Of a stretch of DNA of 64,000 bases, positions 1-8,355 are shown piece after piece. The first letter of the stretch is position 1. Every line of letters begins with the position of its first letter. The DNA lies in assembly GCA_039725955.1 (NCBI GenBank), contig CP091035.1, forward strand, positions 471,552-535,551, read 5' to 3'. The DNA comes from Sinorhizobium sp. B11. GTDB taxonomy: Bacteria; Pseudomonadota; Alphaproteobacteria; Rhizobiales; Rhizobiaceae. The translations under genes and the position numbers were made by a program. The notes under the pieces are model-generated. The model searched no databases. It saw nothing but the letters and a program-made list of their open reading frames with translations, and was not told the DNA's origin.

Positions 1-66
1 TGCAATGTCCGCCGCCTCACGGGTCTCAAACGTTGCCGTGATCGTTGTCGTACTGTCGTGCGCCAT
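1..66 (-). CDS. Small hypothetical protein, N-terminus only
   Basis: The first 22 codons of a leftward gene are present (MAHDSTTTITATFETREAAD and two more residues); the rest lies outside the window. A GGAGAG ribosome binding site lies 5-10 bases upstream of the ATG. Short proteins beginning this way are, from memory, common and uncharacterised in Rhizobiaceae. No function can be given. The start is well supported by the ribosome binding site and the open frame. Confidence 0.6.
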   Translation of the reverse strand, partial: MAHDSTTTITATFETREAADIA

Positions 67-282
67 CTTCACTCTCCGTTCATGACCTTGCTAACAGCAA
101 CCCCGAACCGACGTCGAAGTTCCACCTGTGCCGTCGATTCAAACGCCGACTTTGCGGGCTTTCGTTATGATGCCGTTGATCTGCTCAGCGAGCAGACACC
201 GTCCAGATGCGACGATCGGAAGAGCCCGCCAGGGGCTGGGCTTACCGCTGACATTGGCCGAAGTGAGCACAGGTTGCGGCAA

Positions 283-396
283 AACGATACACTCGGCGTG
301 CTGGAGGATTTCCACTGATCGCCAGGAATGGTCGGCTACTTCCCCACCTATACGATCGGCAACATCATGTCCTTGCAGTTCTTCGCCGCTGCCCGC
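283..396 (+). pseudogene. Remnant of M32 carboxypeptidase C-terminus
   Basis: One reading frame encodes NDTLGVLEDFH, then a TGA where the family has Trp (FHWS), then GMVGYFPTYTIGNIMSLQFF. This is the conserved C-terminal block of M32 (Taq-type) metallocarboxypeptidases. The HExxH catalytic region is absent and the frame loses similarity after about position 396, so this is a dead fragment of a roughly 500-residue enzyme. The rest of 67-499 holds nothing else I can assign. Confidence 0.7.
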
Positions 397-499
397 AAGA
401 AGAGGGCAATCGAGTTGATGTTCCGGAGCTTGAAGAGCCCGAAGATCTCGTGCGCAGTTCCGCGTTCCCACCTTACCTTTCGAATAAAGGAAACAACCA

Positions 500-733
500 A
501 TGGCAACGACACGCCGCCGACCAATCAATCCGATGGACGCCGCCGAAGCGCTGTTCAAGCCGGCCAAGAAGACACCTGCGGCCGCCGCCGAGCGTCGTAC
601 AGTTCCTGTCGCGACAGCGACCATTTCGGTCCGGATCGACGGCGATGTGCTGGCCTTCATTCAGGAGGACGGCCCGGGCTGGCAGGATCGCATCAACGCA
701 ACGCTTCGCAAGGCGATGGATGCTTCGCGCTAA
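500..733 (+). CDS. BrnA-like antitoxin protein, orphan
   Basis: This 77-residue basic protein ends in ATISVRIDGDVLAFIQEDG followed by PGWQDRINATLRKAM, which resembles the ribbon-helix-helix region of BrnA antitoxins (RLD.DVL..F...G.GWQ.RIN..LR). BrnA normally pairs with a BrnT RNase encoded just upstream; no such toxin is visible here, so this is an orphan or a plasmid regulator using the same fold. It sits 22 bp from the stop codon of the convergent traA. The N-terminal 35 residues are Ala/Arg/Pro-rich and probably disordered. Confidence 0.6.
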   Translation: MATTRRRPINPMDAAEALFKPAKKTPAAAAERRTVPVATATISVRIDGDVLAFIQEDGPGWQDRINATLRKAMDASR

Positions 734-755
734 CTCCACCGTGAGGCAGAAGCGG

Positions 756-3700
756 CTATAATCTCAGCCCCAAAGTTTTCGTGCGTGAGAGCGATCGCTT
801 CAGCTCCATCTGCTGCGTCAGCTTGGCCAGATGGCTCCGGTCTGCCAGGCGCACCACGTCGCGGATACGATCGATATCACCACTTTGTGGCTGGCCTACC
901 CTCTTCAACTGAACTGCCAGATCCGAGGGGTCGGCGCGTCCGAAGCGTTTCTGCATTGCGCCTGCGGTATTCCTCGCTTCGTCAAGCGCCTGACGACCTT
1001 CCGGTGAGGCAAGCAACTCCGCGGTGGCCTTATCCTTGTCAGTGCGGGAAGCTGTATCAAGCCTTCGAAGCAGTTCCTCGGATCGACCGCTTAACCCTGG
1101 CACTGCAATCACATCCTGCTTGTCGCGCTTCCAGCGTTCGGAATTCGTTTCAGCCTCAAGACGGCGTTGCCAGGTCTTACCGGATTGCTCGACATGGCAG
1201 GCCAGTCCCTTGATGAGACCGAGGGCTTGCCGGCGTTCCGAATTGTCGCCGAACATGCCTGTCTTACCGACGAGCGGACCGAACGCTCCAGGCGAAGACC
1301 GGAGCTGTTTGCCGAGTTCAGCAGGATCCGCATTCCGATCGAGGATGCTTCTGCGCACTCCGTCCATAGCATTTTCTGGGTTCGCATATATCCGTGCGGC
1401 CAACGACTTTGTCGTTTCCCATTCGCGCTCGAAAGCCGGTAGCGCATTTGACCGCGCAATGTCCCCCACGCTCGTCTCATATCTCGAGATGGCCGGAATG
1501 AGAACTGGACGAGCGCCACGATGATCACCGCTGTCGAGACGGTCGCCAGCAGCCCGATCGCGATTGACCTTGGGTACCATTCGACGCGCCGTGCCGTCAG
1601 CATTCACCACGCGATCTGTTGGGCGCCGTAGCGGTGCCTCTCCATAGTCTTGCCGTCCCTTGCCCGCGTCCTGATGACTTTCCATCCCCCGCCGTACCTG
1701 GAGATCATTGCAGTAGTCGAGCGTCGTTTCCTTGACGCCTGATCGGCTCAAGATCTCGCCGAGCGATCGCGTGGTCTTGAACTCATCAAGCCCCGCATAA
1801 AGCTGCACGGCGTCGCGATGACGCGTCATTGCGACGTAGGTCAGATGCCGATCCATCGTCACCGACGCCAGCACGAAACTCCGATCGACCGTTGCACCCT
1901 GCGTCTTATGGATCGTCGTCGCATAACCGTGGTCAAAGGCTTGGTAACTATTCACCGGTATCGTCACCTGGCGCTGTCCGTCTGATGTCTGCGCCTTGCC
2001 GTCGAGCCGAACCTGTATTGCGTCTGGCGCGACGGTGACGACCTCCCCCAACATGCCGTTCTTGACGCCGAGATCGCGATCGTTTTCCAGGAAAACGATG
2101 CGGTCGCCACGCGCAAAGAACCGCTTCCCGACGGAAGTCTGATAGCCAAGTTCATGGCCGCGGTCTTCCGATCCGCCGATGCCCTTTGCGAGTTCACCGC
2201 GCTCCTGCAGCGCGGCACGAATGTCGGCATTGATCGCGGCGACATCCCGGCGCCTATGCGCCATCGCAATGCGCGTGCCATCGGGATTGGCCGAACGATC
2301 GGCGACGTAATCGCCGACGATCGACCTCAGCAATTCATCCCGGTTGGGCCTCAACTGAACGCTACCATGCGCCTCATAGGCAGCGAGCCCTTCTGCCGTT
2401 CGATGCGAGGCAAAGTGGATCGACGCCTGTTTTTGCCAAGCGGCTTTCTGGCGTCGGACTTCCGACAGCTGCGCGTGACCGACAGCCTCGGTAATTGCCC
2501 GGAACGGGGCGCCGGCCCCGATCGCTTGCAGTTGCTCGTGATCGCCGACGAGAACGAGCTTTGCGCCGGACCGATTGACCTCCTCGACGAAGCGCGCCAG
2601 CTGCCGGCTTCCCACCATTCCCGCCTCGTCGATGACGAAGACATCGCGGGCAGTGAGGCGACTGCGATCGGCCTGCCAGGAATATTCCCAAGACGCCAAG
2701 GTGCGGCTCGATATCCCCGACGATTCCTCGAGGCTCTCTGCTGCCTTGCCGGCGAGCGCCGCACCATGAATGCGATAGCCTTGCGCCTCCCAGGCCTGTC
2801 GAGCTGCTGCCAGCATCGTGCTCTTGCCGGCACCCGCCAGACCAACCACGGCAGCGATTTGGCCTGGTCCCGTGACATGCTCGATGGCACTGCGCTGTTC
2901 AGCCGACAAACCCTGCCCCGGCGATCCGCTCGCCGCCTGGATCGACCTGTCCTGTTTGGCGATCGCCGCATTCACATGCCGCAATGCCACGGCATGCGTT
3001 TGGCGCCCGTTCATCGCCAGAGCCGACTTTGCCATCGCACTTTCGATGGCCACGATCTCGACCGTCGAATAGCGTGCCTCGCCATCACGGCCGCGAACGC
3101 CGGCATTGTCTGGTCTGAGTTCGACGAGCGCCTTTGATGCCATGACCGCGGCAAAGGCGTTCTGGAACGTCTGCGGATCGTCGTTGACATAGCGATGCAG
3201 CGTCCGGGCGATATCGTATTTGTTGAAGACGCTCTTCTCGTTGGTCAGCAGCCGCAAGATATCTTCGGGACGATTGCGGATGGCCTCGGCATTGCGGTCG
3301 GCCGATTGTGAAGACAGACGCGCCCGCGAGACGTCGCCTCCCTGCCGCTCGATCTGGGTCGCATGTACACCGACATGTTCGGTCGGCTCGATCGTGATCC
3401 CGGCCTCCAGATGCGAGCGATGGTCGATGCGGATATCGAGACCGGCGATCGCAAGATGCCGGTTTGCAAGTTGCTCCCAGGTTTGCCGGATATCCTTCAG
3501 CTGCAACTGCGATGGCATTTGGTGATTGGCAAGCAGCCACCTGTTTTCCCGCTCGAGCAGGGTCTTGTCGCCGAGGCCGGATTCCGTCACCTGCCGCGTC
3601 GTCATCATCAGATGCGCATGGACGTTGCGGTTATCGCCGCCCTCGCCCGGCCGATGGATCGCAAAATCGACGGCCGTACCATAACGATGGGCAAGACCCG

Positions 3701-4031
3701 CGGCGAAGGCCCGTGTCAGCGCCAGACGTTGCCCGGAACTCAGTTCGTGAGGAAGGGCGACCTCGAATTCCCGGGCGACACGGGCATCGCTGCGCTTCTC
3801 CGCGCGCTCGGCGGCATTCCACAGCGCCGACCGCTTCTTCGCCCAATCGGCGTCGACGCCATCCGGCAGGACGATCTCGGCGTGCTCGACACCTTGGCGG
3901 TTGGAGAAGTCATGCACCAATCCATTCCGCTCGTTCTTAAGGCGCACGGCGGCGCGATAGGCGGCAGACGCAACCGCGCTGCGGCCGCCGCTGCGAGCGA
4001 TCGGCTTCATGCTCACATGATAGATCGCCAT
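756..4031 (-). CDS. traA: Ti-type conjugative relaxase/helicase TraA
   Basis: This is a 1091-residue relaxase of the Agrobacterium/Rhizobium TraA type, which nicks oriT and unwinds the transferred strand. The N-terminal MobA/MobL domain (about 1-230) carries the metal-binding HxH in NRNVHAHLM (His138, His140). A RecD/TraI-like helicase follows, with Walker A GLAGAGKST near 397-405 and Walker B VFVIDEAGMV. The C-terminal 300 residues are probably a secretion or adaptor region. The ATG has a GGAGGAGGG ribosome binding site. oriT lies immediately upstream, with traD and traG divergent. The length is normal for the family and the gene looks intact. Confidence 0.95.
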   Translation of the reverse strand: MAIYHVSMKPIARSGGRSAVASAAYRAAVRLKNERNGLVHDFSNRQGVEHAEIVLPDGVDADWAKKRSALWNAAERAEKRSDARVAREFEVALPHELSSGQRLALTRAFAAGLAHRYGTAVDFAIHRPGEGGDNRNVHAHLMMTTRQVTESGLGDKTLLERENRWLLANHQMPSQLQLKDIRQTWEQLANRHLAIAGLDIRIDHRSHLEAGITIEPTEHVGVHATQIERQGGDVSRARLSSQSADRNAEAIRNRPEDILRLLTNEKSVFNKYDIARTLHRYVNDDPQTFQNAFAAVMASKALVELRPDNAGVRGRDGEARYSTVEIVAIESAMAKSALAMNGRQTHAVALRHVNAAIAKQDRSIQAASGSPGQGLSAEQRSAIEHVTGPGQIAAVVGLAGAGKSTMLAAARQAWEAQGYRIHGAALAGKAAESLEESSGISSRTLASWEYSWQADRSRLTARDVFVIDEAGMVGSRQLARFVEEVNRSGAKLVLVGDHEQLQAIGAGAPFRAITEAVGHAQLSEVRRQKAAWQKQASIHFASHRTAEGLAAYEAHGSVQLRPNRDELLRSIVGDYVADRSANPDGTRIAMAHRRRDVAAINADIRAALQERGELAKGIGGSEDRGHELGYQTSVGKRFFARGDRIVFLENDRDLGVKNGMLGEVVTVAPDAIQVRLDGKAQTSDGQRQVTIPVNSYQAFDHGYATTIHKTQGATVDRSFVLASVTMDRHLTYVAMTRHRDAVQLYAGLDEFKTTRSLGEILSRSGVKETTLDYCNDLQVRRGMESHQDAGKGRQDYGEAPLRRPTDRVVNADGTARRMVPKVNRDRAAGDRLDSGDHRGARPVLIPAISRYETSVGDIARSNALPAFEREWETTKSLAARIYANPENAMDGVRRSILDRNADPAELGKQLRSSPGAFGPLVGKTGMFGDNSERRQALGLIKGLACHVEQSGKTWQRRLEAETNSERWKRDKQDVIAVPGLSGRSEELLRRLDTASRTDKDKATAELLASPEGRQALDEARNTAGAMQKRFGRADPSDLAVQLKRVGQPQSGDIDRIRDVVRLADRSHLAKLTQQMELKRSLSRTKTLGLRL

Positions 4032-4070
4032 CGCCCTCCTCCTTTTTTCGGGCCGCCCGTCCCGCGCCTT

Positions 4071-4100
4071 GAGTTGCCCCGCAACTCGTAAGTGCGCCCT
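4071..4100 (+). other. Origin of transfer (oriT) core
   Basis: A perfect 7-bp inverted repeat (GAGTTGC, loop CCC, GCAACTC at 4071-4087) is followed directly by GTAAGTGCGCCCT (4088-4100). That core matches the RSF1010/Q-type and Ti-plasmid nic region recognised by MobA/TraA relaxases, which require a hairpin just beside it. The position between traA and traD/traG is the standard one. I do not assign the exact nicked bond. Confidence 0.85.
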
Positions 4101-4188
4101 TGTGCCTTCCTCGTCTTCGCTCCTCAGGCCTTGGTGGGAGCATGCCGCACGCGCTTAATGCCGTCCTAGGCCGATCGCCCCGACGCTA

Positions 4189-4210
4189 CTACTCGCAGAT
4201 CTGCGAGTAG
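4189..4210. promoter_or_regulatory. Perfect 22-bp palindrome upstream of tra genes
   Basis: A perfect palindrome of two 11-base arms centred on AGATCT lies between oriT and the start of the traD-like gene, about 110 bp before its GTG. Its place in the divergent traA/traD spacer suggests an operator or relaxosome protein site. Which protein binds it is unknown. Confidence 0.6.
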
Positions 4211-4318
4211 CCGAACTGCCACCCACCGTTGCATCATCCAGACATGCGATCGTGGGCGGCCATCATCCGGATACCCGTTCGGGCCATCGCTCGAAACATC
4301 AACAGAAAGAGGATATCC

Positions 4319-4651
4319 GTGGCTCGCAAAACGATCGGGGAACGACTGGCGCAGCTCGAGGCCCAGCGAAAGACGTTGCAGATCCGACTTTCCAAGCAGG
4401 AGCGCGCCATCGACACGCGCCGCAAGGTGTTGATCGGGGCGCTGGTCCTCTATCGGCTGGAGAACAATCGCGACATTCAGATTGGTGGAGGACTGGCCGG
4501 CTGGCTGAGAGCCGAACTGCCAAAATTCCTGACTCGCGACGGGGATCGTAACCTGTTCGACGACCTCCTGAAGCCTGTGGCGAAGGAGACCGTCGTCGGC
4601 AACAGCGGGACCAGCAGCGACGGAATGAGCGATGACAGGAGTGTCCCATGA
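4319..4651 (+). CDS. TraD/mobilisation-type conjugal protein
   Basis: A protein of about 110 residues starting at GTG 4319, which has AGAGG six bases upstream; earlier in-frame ATGs lack such a site. The sequence has a basic, probably coiled N-terminal helix (ERLAQLEAQRKTLQIRLSKQ) and the motif DTRRKVLIGALVLYRLE, characteristic of small accessory proteins encoded beside relaxases and annotated TraD or MobC-like. It probably assists relaxosome formation at the nearby oriT. Its stop overlaps the traG start (ATGA), so the two are translationally coupled. Confidence 0.75.
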   Translation: MARKTIGERLAQLEAQRKTLQIRLSKQERAIDTRRKVLIGALVLYRLENNRDIQIGGGLAGWLRAELPKFLTRDGDRNLFDDLLKPVAKETVVGNSGTSSDGMSDDRSVP

Positions 4652-6336
4652 TCCTCTATACCGGCGTGATCAAGATCGCCCTCGCCAACATGATGCGCAT
4701 GGCCGCTCGCGACCCGCTCTGGGCCATTGTCGCGCTGATCACCTTTCCAGTGCGCTCTGCCAGGTCGTTCGTGATGGGAGCGACCGGCTATTTCATCGTC
4801 ATCTTCACCGTCGCTTTCGGCAGCGACTATGTCCTGCGCGTGATGCTTGGGGTCGGCAAAGGCGATATCCTCTGGCATATCGGCAACTGGACCTTCCTGC
4901 TCTTTGCCGTCCTGCTGCTGATCCGCCTGCTGACGAGCCCGCTGATTGCCCATTTCGCTACCGCCGGTGATGCCGACACGCATGGGACGGCGCGTTTCGC
5001 TTCCGCCAGGGATATCGCACCGCTGACAAGGTGCGACCATGGGCTGCTGATCGGCCGCGCTCCTGGCAGCGGGCGGCCCATCCGCTATGACGGGCCGGCG
5101 CATCTTCTGACCATGGCGCCGACGCGCAGCGGCAAGGGTGTCGGCACGATCATCCCGAACCTTCTGACCGCGGATCGTTCGATCATCTGCGTCGATCCGA
5201 AGGGTGAGAATGCGAAAGTCGCCAGGGACGCGCGCCAGAGCTTCGGGCCAGTCCATTGTCTCGATCCCTTCGCCGTGACCGGCCAGCCGTCTGCCGCCTT
5301 CAATCCAATGGACGGACTTGATCCTGACGGCTTCGATATAGCCGAAGACATCTCGACGCTTGCCGATGCGCTGGTGTACGACGAACCGGGCCTGTCAGGC
5401 GACGCGCATTGGAACGAGGAAGCCAAGGCACTGATTGCGGGCCTGCTGCTCTATGTGCTGGCAAGCCAGCCGGAGGAGCGGCGCACGCTGACGACGCTCA
5501 GGTACATGCTGACGCTTTCGCCTGACGCCTTCCGTGGCCTGCTCGATGCGATGCAGGCCAGTGACGCGGTCAACGGACTTGTTGCGCGGGCCGCCAATCG
5601 GCATCTCGGCAAGTCGGACCGCGAGGCGAGCGGTGTTCTGTCGGCGGCTCAGCGCCACACGCATTTCCTCGACAGCCCGCGCATGGCCGAGGTTCTCGCA
5701 CGATCGGATTTCCGCTTCGGTGACCTCAGGGCAAACAGGGCAACCGTCTTCCTCGTGCTGCCGCCGGACAGGCTCGCCGCCTATTCGCGTTGGCTGCGTC
5801 TGCTCGTCGCCCAAAGCCTGACTGACATGGCACGCACGGCACCGTCGCTGCCGTCACCCTCGCCTCCTGTTCTTTATCTTCTCGACGAATTCGCAAGCCT
5901 CGGTCATCTCGCCCCGATCGAACGGGCCATGGGACTGATGGCAGGCTACGGCGTACAGCTCTGGCCGATCGTCCAGGACATCCATCAGCTGCGCGCCACC
6001 TATGGCCAGCGTGCCGGTACGTTCTTCTCCAATGCGGGCGTGCTGCAGGTCTTTGGCGTCAACGATCATGACAGTGCTCGACTGGTGTCGGATCTGCTCG
6101 GCCAGGAAACCGTGGTGTTCAACACGGCGGCACGCGCGCTCGACTCGGAAAAGAGCGGTCTGTCATTCGCAGAACAGCATGTCGGTCGTCCTTTGCTGAC
6201 ACCGGACGAGGTCCGCAACCTGCCGACTGGCGCCGAACTCCTATTCATTGCAGGCCGGCAGCCGATCATGGCCACCAAGCTGCGTTACTATGCCGATCCC
6301 GAGTTCGCGGATTTGTTCTCAAGACCGGAAGATTGA
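4648..6336 (+). CDS. traG: Type IV coupling protein TraG (VirD4 family)
   Basis: This 562-residue inner-membrane ATPase couples the relaxosome to a type IV secretion channel. Two or three hydrophobic segments fall within residues 25-105, followed by Walker A (APTRSGKGVG, about 157-166) and Walker B (LYLLDEFASLGHL, about 405-417). The QDIHQLRATYG block is also typical. It is coupled to the traD-like gene by a 4-bp overlap. No channel genes (trb/virB) are in the window, so they are elsewhere on the replicon or supplied in trans. The length is slightly short of the 600-650 usual for TraG, at the C-terminus. Confidence 0.93.
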   Translation: MILYTGVIKIALANMMRMAARDPLWAIVALITFPVRSARSFVMGATGYFIVIFTVAFGSDYVLRVMLGVGKGDILWHIGNWTFLLFAVLLLIRLLTSPLIAHFATAGDADTHGTARFASARDIAPLTRCDHGLLIGRAPGSGRPIRYDGPAHLLTMAPTRSGKGVGTIIPNLLTADRSIICVDPKGENAKVARDARQSFGPVHCLDPFAVTGQPSAAFNPMDGLDPDGFDIAEDISTLADALVYDEPGLSGDAHWNEEAKALIAGLLLYVLASQPEERRTLTTLRYMLTLSPDAFRGLLDAMQASDAVNGLVARAANRHLGKSDREASGVLSAAQRHTHFLDSPRMAEVLARSDFRFGDLRANRATVFLVLPPDRLAAYSRWLRLLVAQSLTDMARTAPSLPSPSPPVLYLLDEFASLGHLAPIERAMGLMAGYGVQLWPIVQDIHQLRATYGQRAGTFFSNAGVLQVFGVNDHDSARLVSDLLGQETVVFNTAARALDSEKSGLSFAEQHVGRPLLTPDEVRNLPTGAELLFIAGRQPIMATKLRYYADPEFADLFSRPED

Positions 6337-6427
6337 GTTGCTGACATCAGCAACGTGAATCGGTCAGGCCGGATCGATTCACAAATGTCGTTGGACGTCG
6401 CGAACGCTCATCTGCGATTCTGCCGGC

Positions 6428-6676
6428 ATGAGCACGCAACCCTATCATCTCTATGCAGAACGCATCGACCCGTCGAAGAACATGGCGCGCTACTATGCGC
6501 TGTCGATCGAGCCGACGCTGTTCGGCGAGACATCATTGGTCCGCAGCTGGGGACGGATCGGCAGTCGCGGTCAGCGGCTGGTGCACCTCTTCAGGACCGA
6601 GCCGGAAGCAGTCGAGCTTTTCCTCGAAATTCTGCGCGTCAAGCGTGGTCGAGGGTATGAAGCAAGAACGTTCTGA
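6428..6676 (+). CDS. WGR-domain protein
   Basis: This 82-residue protein consists of a single WGR domain: YYALSIEPTLFGETSLVRSW followed by GRIGSRGQ, with the signature Trp-Gly-Arg near residues 38-40. WGR domains occur in PARPs and in stand-alone bacterial proteins and are thought to bind nucleic acid. Small WGR proteins are frequent on rhizobial plasmids. It lies 91 bp after traG and may be read through from it. Confidence 0.85.
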   Translation: MSTQPYHLYAERIDPSKNMARYYALSIEPTLFGETSLVRSWGRIGSRGQRLVHLFRTEPEAVELFLEILRVKRGRGYEARTF

Positions 6677-6744
6677 TTGGCTTCAGGTCGGGCGGCGTCT
6701 ACCTGCATATCTCGAGTTTGGATTTTTCGAACGAGCTGACGCAG

Positions 6745-6925
6745 AAACGAAAAAAGCCTGCCGCGGGAGGAGGTGCGGCAGGCTTTCGAAAAGAACCGAA
6801 CAGCGACTGGGAGGAGGAGTGCCGCTGTTCCTCCAGACAGCCTGGGAGGAGGAGAGGCCGGTCTGGAACTCGAAGCGTTGCGGAAGGAGGTGCATCGCTT
6901 CGATGTGTTTATCTGTATCGCCGAC
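6745..6925 (-). ncRNA. Cuckoo/alpha-r14-type anti-Shine-Dalgarno sRNA
   Basis: Reading the minus strand, four consecutive hairpins each expose a CCTCCTCCC-like loop. Hairpin 1 pairs 6896-6902 with 6871-6877 (loop ACCTCCTTCC). Hairpin 2 pairs 6861-6866 with 6833-6838. Hairpin 3 pairs 6823-6830 with 6798-6805. Hairpin 4 is a 12-bp stem (6775-6786 with 6753-6764) followed by six T, a rho-independent terminator that also carries the CCTCCTCCC loop. Repeated CUCCUCCC apical loops define the cuckoo or alpha-r14 sRNAs of Rhizobiales, believed to pair with ribosome binding sites. A weak promoter (TTGTCA with an AT-rich -10) lies near 6910-6935. The exact 5' end is uncertain. Confidence 0.87.
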
Positions 6926-7297
6926 CACTGACAATTTCTATTGCTTATGCTGCACTGCACCTATGCGAAATTTGCAGCTAAGCGTTACTATCGCGCCCAC
7001 CACGGAGGCACTTATATCCGTGCGCTTGATACAGGAATTCAGCGATTAGACCGGAACCGCGGCGCCCAGGAATGCATGCCCACCTGATCCAGGCAGCGGC
7101 ACCTCGTCGAGGTGCCCATGCTGACAGCACATGAGACCGCCTTCTCAACCAGAAAATGCCTGTTTTAAAGGCAGATTTATCAAGTCTAGTGGAGGAAATT
7201 GTACGTACCAACAACTCCCGAGATGCGATAGTCGGCAGATGGCGCAGAGGGCTACCGATCGCGCCAATTGATGGCCCGACCAGTGCGATGTAAGACG
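6926..7297. other. Intergenic region, no supported gene
   Basis: I see no convincing coding frame here. The only notable element is a 19-bp near-perfect palindrome at 7098-7116 (GGCACCTCG, T, CGAGGTGCC). The part nearest the sRNA probably contains its promoter. Confidence 0.5.
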
Positions 7298-7630
7298 TCA
7301 ATGCAGTTCGAAGGATGCCGGCGCATTCCTGACCAGCATTGCCTGTGACACTTTTGCAAAGAGCATGTCGAATTGTGCCATCAGATTCGCGAACTGCTCA
7401 TCGGCAAGACCGATGATCTCGACGAAACCTATTGATGTACTGACTACGATCCGGTCAAGCTGGTGCTTGTTGGGGAAAAGGCCGCACACAGCGTCGCAGT
7501 CAGCAAGCAGTTCCAGAGCTTCAACGATGTCTCTCAGGAGACGACGACGAGCATGGGCCGATATCTGGTGCGGCATGTGCCGAGCCCGTCGGATCTGAGA
7601 AACGACTACGAATGACATCAGGTTCTCCAT
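7298..7630 (-). CDS. Hypothetical protein
   Basis: An open frame of about 110 residues lies directly downstream of the LysE-type gene on the same strand with a gap of about 8 bp, which suggests one transcript. It is mostly helical in appearance (RRRLLRDIVEALELLADCDAVCGLFP), with no signal peptide or membrane segment. I recognise no family. Starts at 7636 and 7630 are both possible; neither has a strong ribosome binding site. Confidence 0.45.
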   Translation of the reverse strand: MENLMSFVVVSQIRRARHMPHQISAHARRRLLRDIVEALELLADCDAVCGLFPNKHQLDRIVVSTSIGFVEIIGLADEQFANLMAQFDMLFAKVSQAMLVRNAPASFELH

Positions 7631-7638
7631 GAGCATCT

Positions 7639-8271
7639 CTAAGACACCTCAATCCATCCGACTGCCTGAAAGGCACGCACCAGCATCGACACGGCGATGA
7701 TAACGATAAAGAGGCCGGCTGCGCGATTTGCCAGTGTTAGATGTCGAAGGCTGAGGTGACGCCTCAGCAACGAGACTGCCGTGGTGAGCGCAAACCACCA
7801 TGCCATCGAACCTGCAAAGACGCCGATGACAAGGAGTTCGGTGGTCATTGAAACGCCGCCAGCGACAGCTGTCAGGGCGGCGGCACACAGAGCAGGCGTC
7901 AACGGATTGAGGAGCCCGAACCCCAGCGCATCACAATAGTTCCGGGCGAGACTGGCCGGCTTTCGGACGACCGATGCGAGATGCAAATCACGGCTCCAGA
8001 TCCTCCAGGCGAAATAAGCCAGAACCAGCCCCGAGGCGAATGTCAGCAATGCCGCGGCCTTCGGATCCTCAAAAGATTCGAACCCTGCCGCCACGACCAG
8101 CGTGCTATAGGCCAGGTGGACCGTGGCGACGCCGAGCCCCGTCGCCACGCCCGCCCTCATGCCATCGGCGAGTGTCCGTTCAACGAGATACAAGCTGGTG
8201 GGACCAAAGGGAATCGCGATCGAGAGGCCCGCCCCTGCTCCCGCCAAAACAGACGTCGCAATTCCACTCAT
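7639..8271 (-). CDS. LysE/RhtB-family amino-acid exporter
   Basis: This inner-membrane protein of 210 residues has about six hydrophobic segments. The N-terminal block (GAGLSIAIPFGPTSLYLVERTL) and the ARNYCDALGFGLLNPLTPALC stretch match the LysE translocator family, which exports amino acids or related small metabolites by proton exchange. The start at 8271 has GGGGGA four bases upstream; an in-frame ATG at 8292 lacks a site. The substrate cannot be read from the sequence. Confidence 0.85.
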   Translation of the reverse strand: MSGIATSVLAGAGAGLSIAIPFGPTSLYLVERTLADGMRAGVATGLGVATVHLAYSTLVVAAGFESFEDPKAAALLTFASGLVLAYFAWRIWSRDLHLASVVRKPASLARNYCDALGFGLLNPLTPALCAAALTAVAGGVSMTTELLVIGVFAGSMAWWFALTTAVSLLRRHLSLRHLTLANRAAGLFIVIIAVSMLVRAFQAVGWIEVS

Positions 8272-8322
8272 AGGTTCCCCCACCGATGGCACTGGTGATG
8301 AAACCTGCCCGGAGGAGGATTT

Positions 8323-8348
8323 ATTCGCGACAAGCGCGAATTTTTTTT
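8323..8348 (+). terminator. Hairpin with T-tract
   Basis: Stem ATTCGCG/CGCGAAT (8323-8329 and 8335-8341) with loop ACAAG is followed on the plus strand by eight T. It would terminate rightward transcription, yet both flanking genes run leftward, so it may block antisense transcription into the anti-sigma gene. Confidence 0.5.
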
Positions 8349-8355
8349 GCTTTTT

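Noticed and set aside
6745..6925. Plus-strand coding frame over the sRNA locus (6718-6981)
   Set aside because: Its Gly/Arg-rich translation is produced by the GGGAGGAGG loops; the minus-strand hairpins and terminator explain the sequence better.
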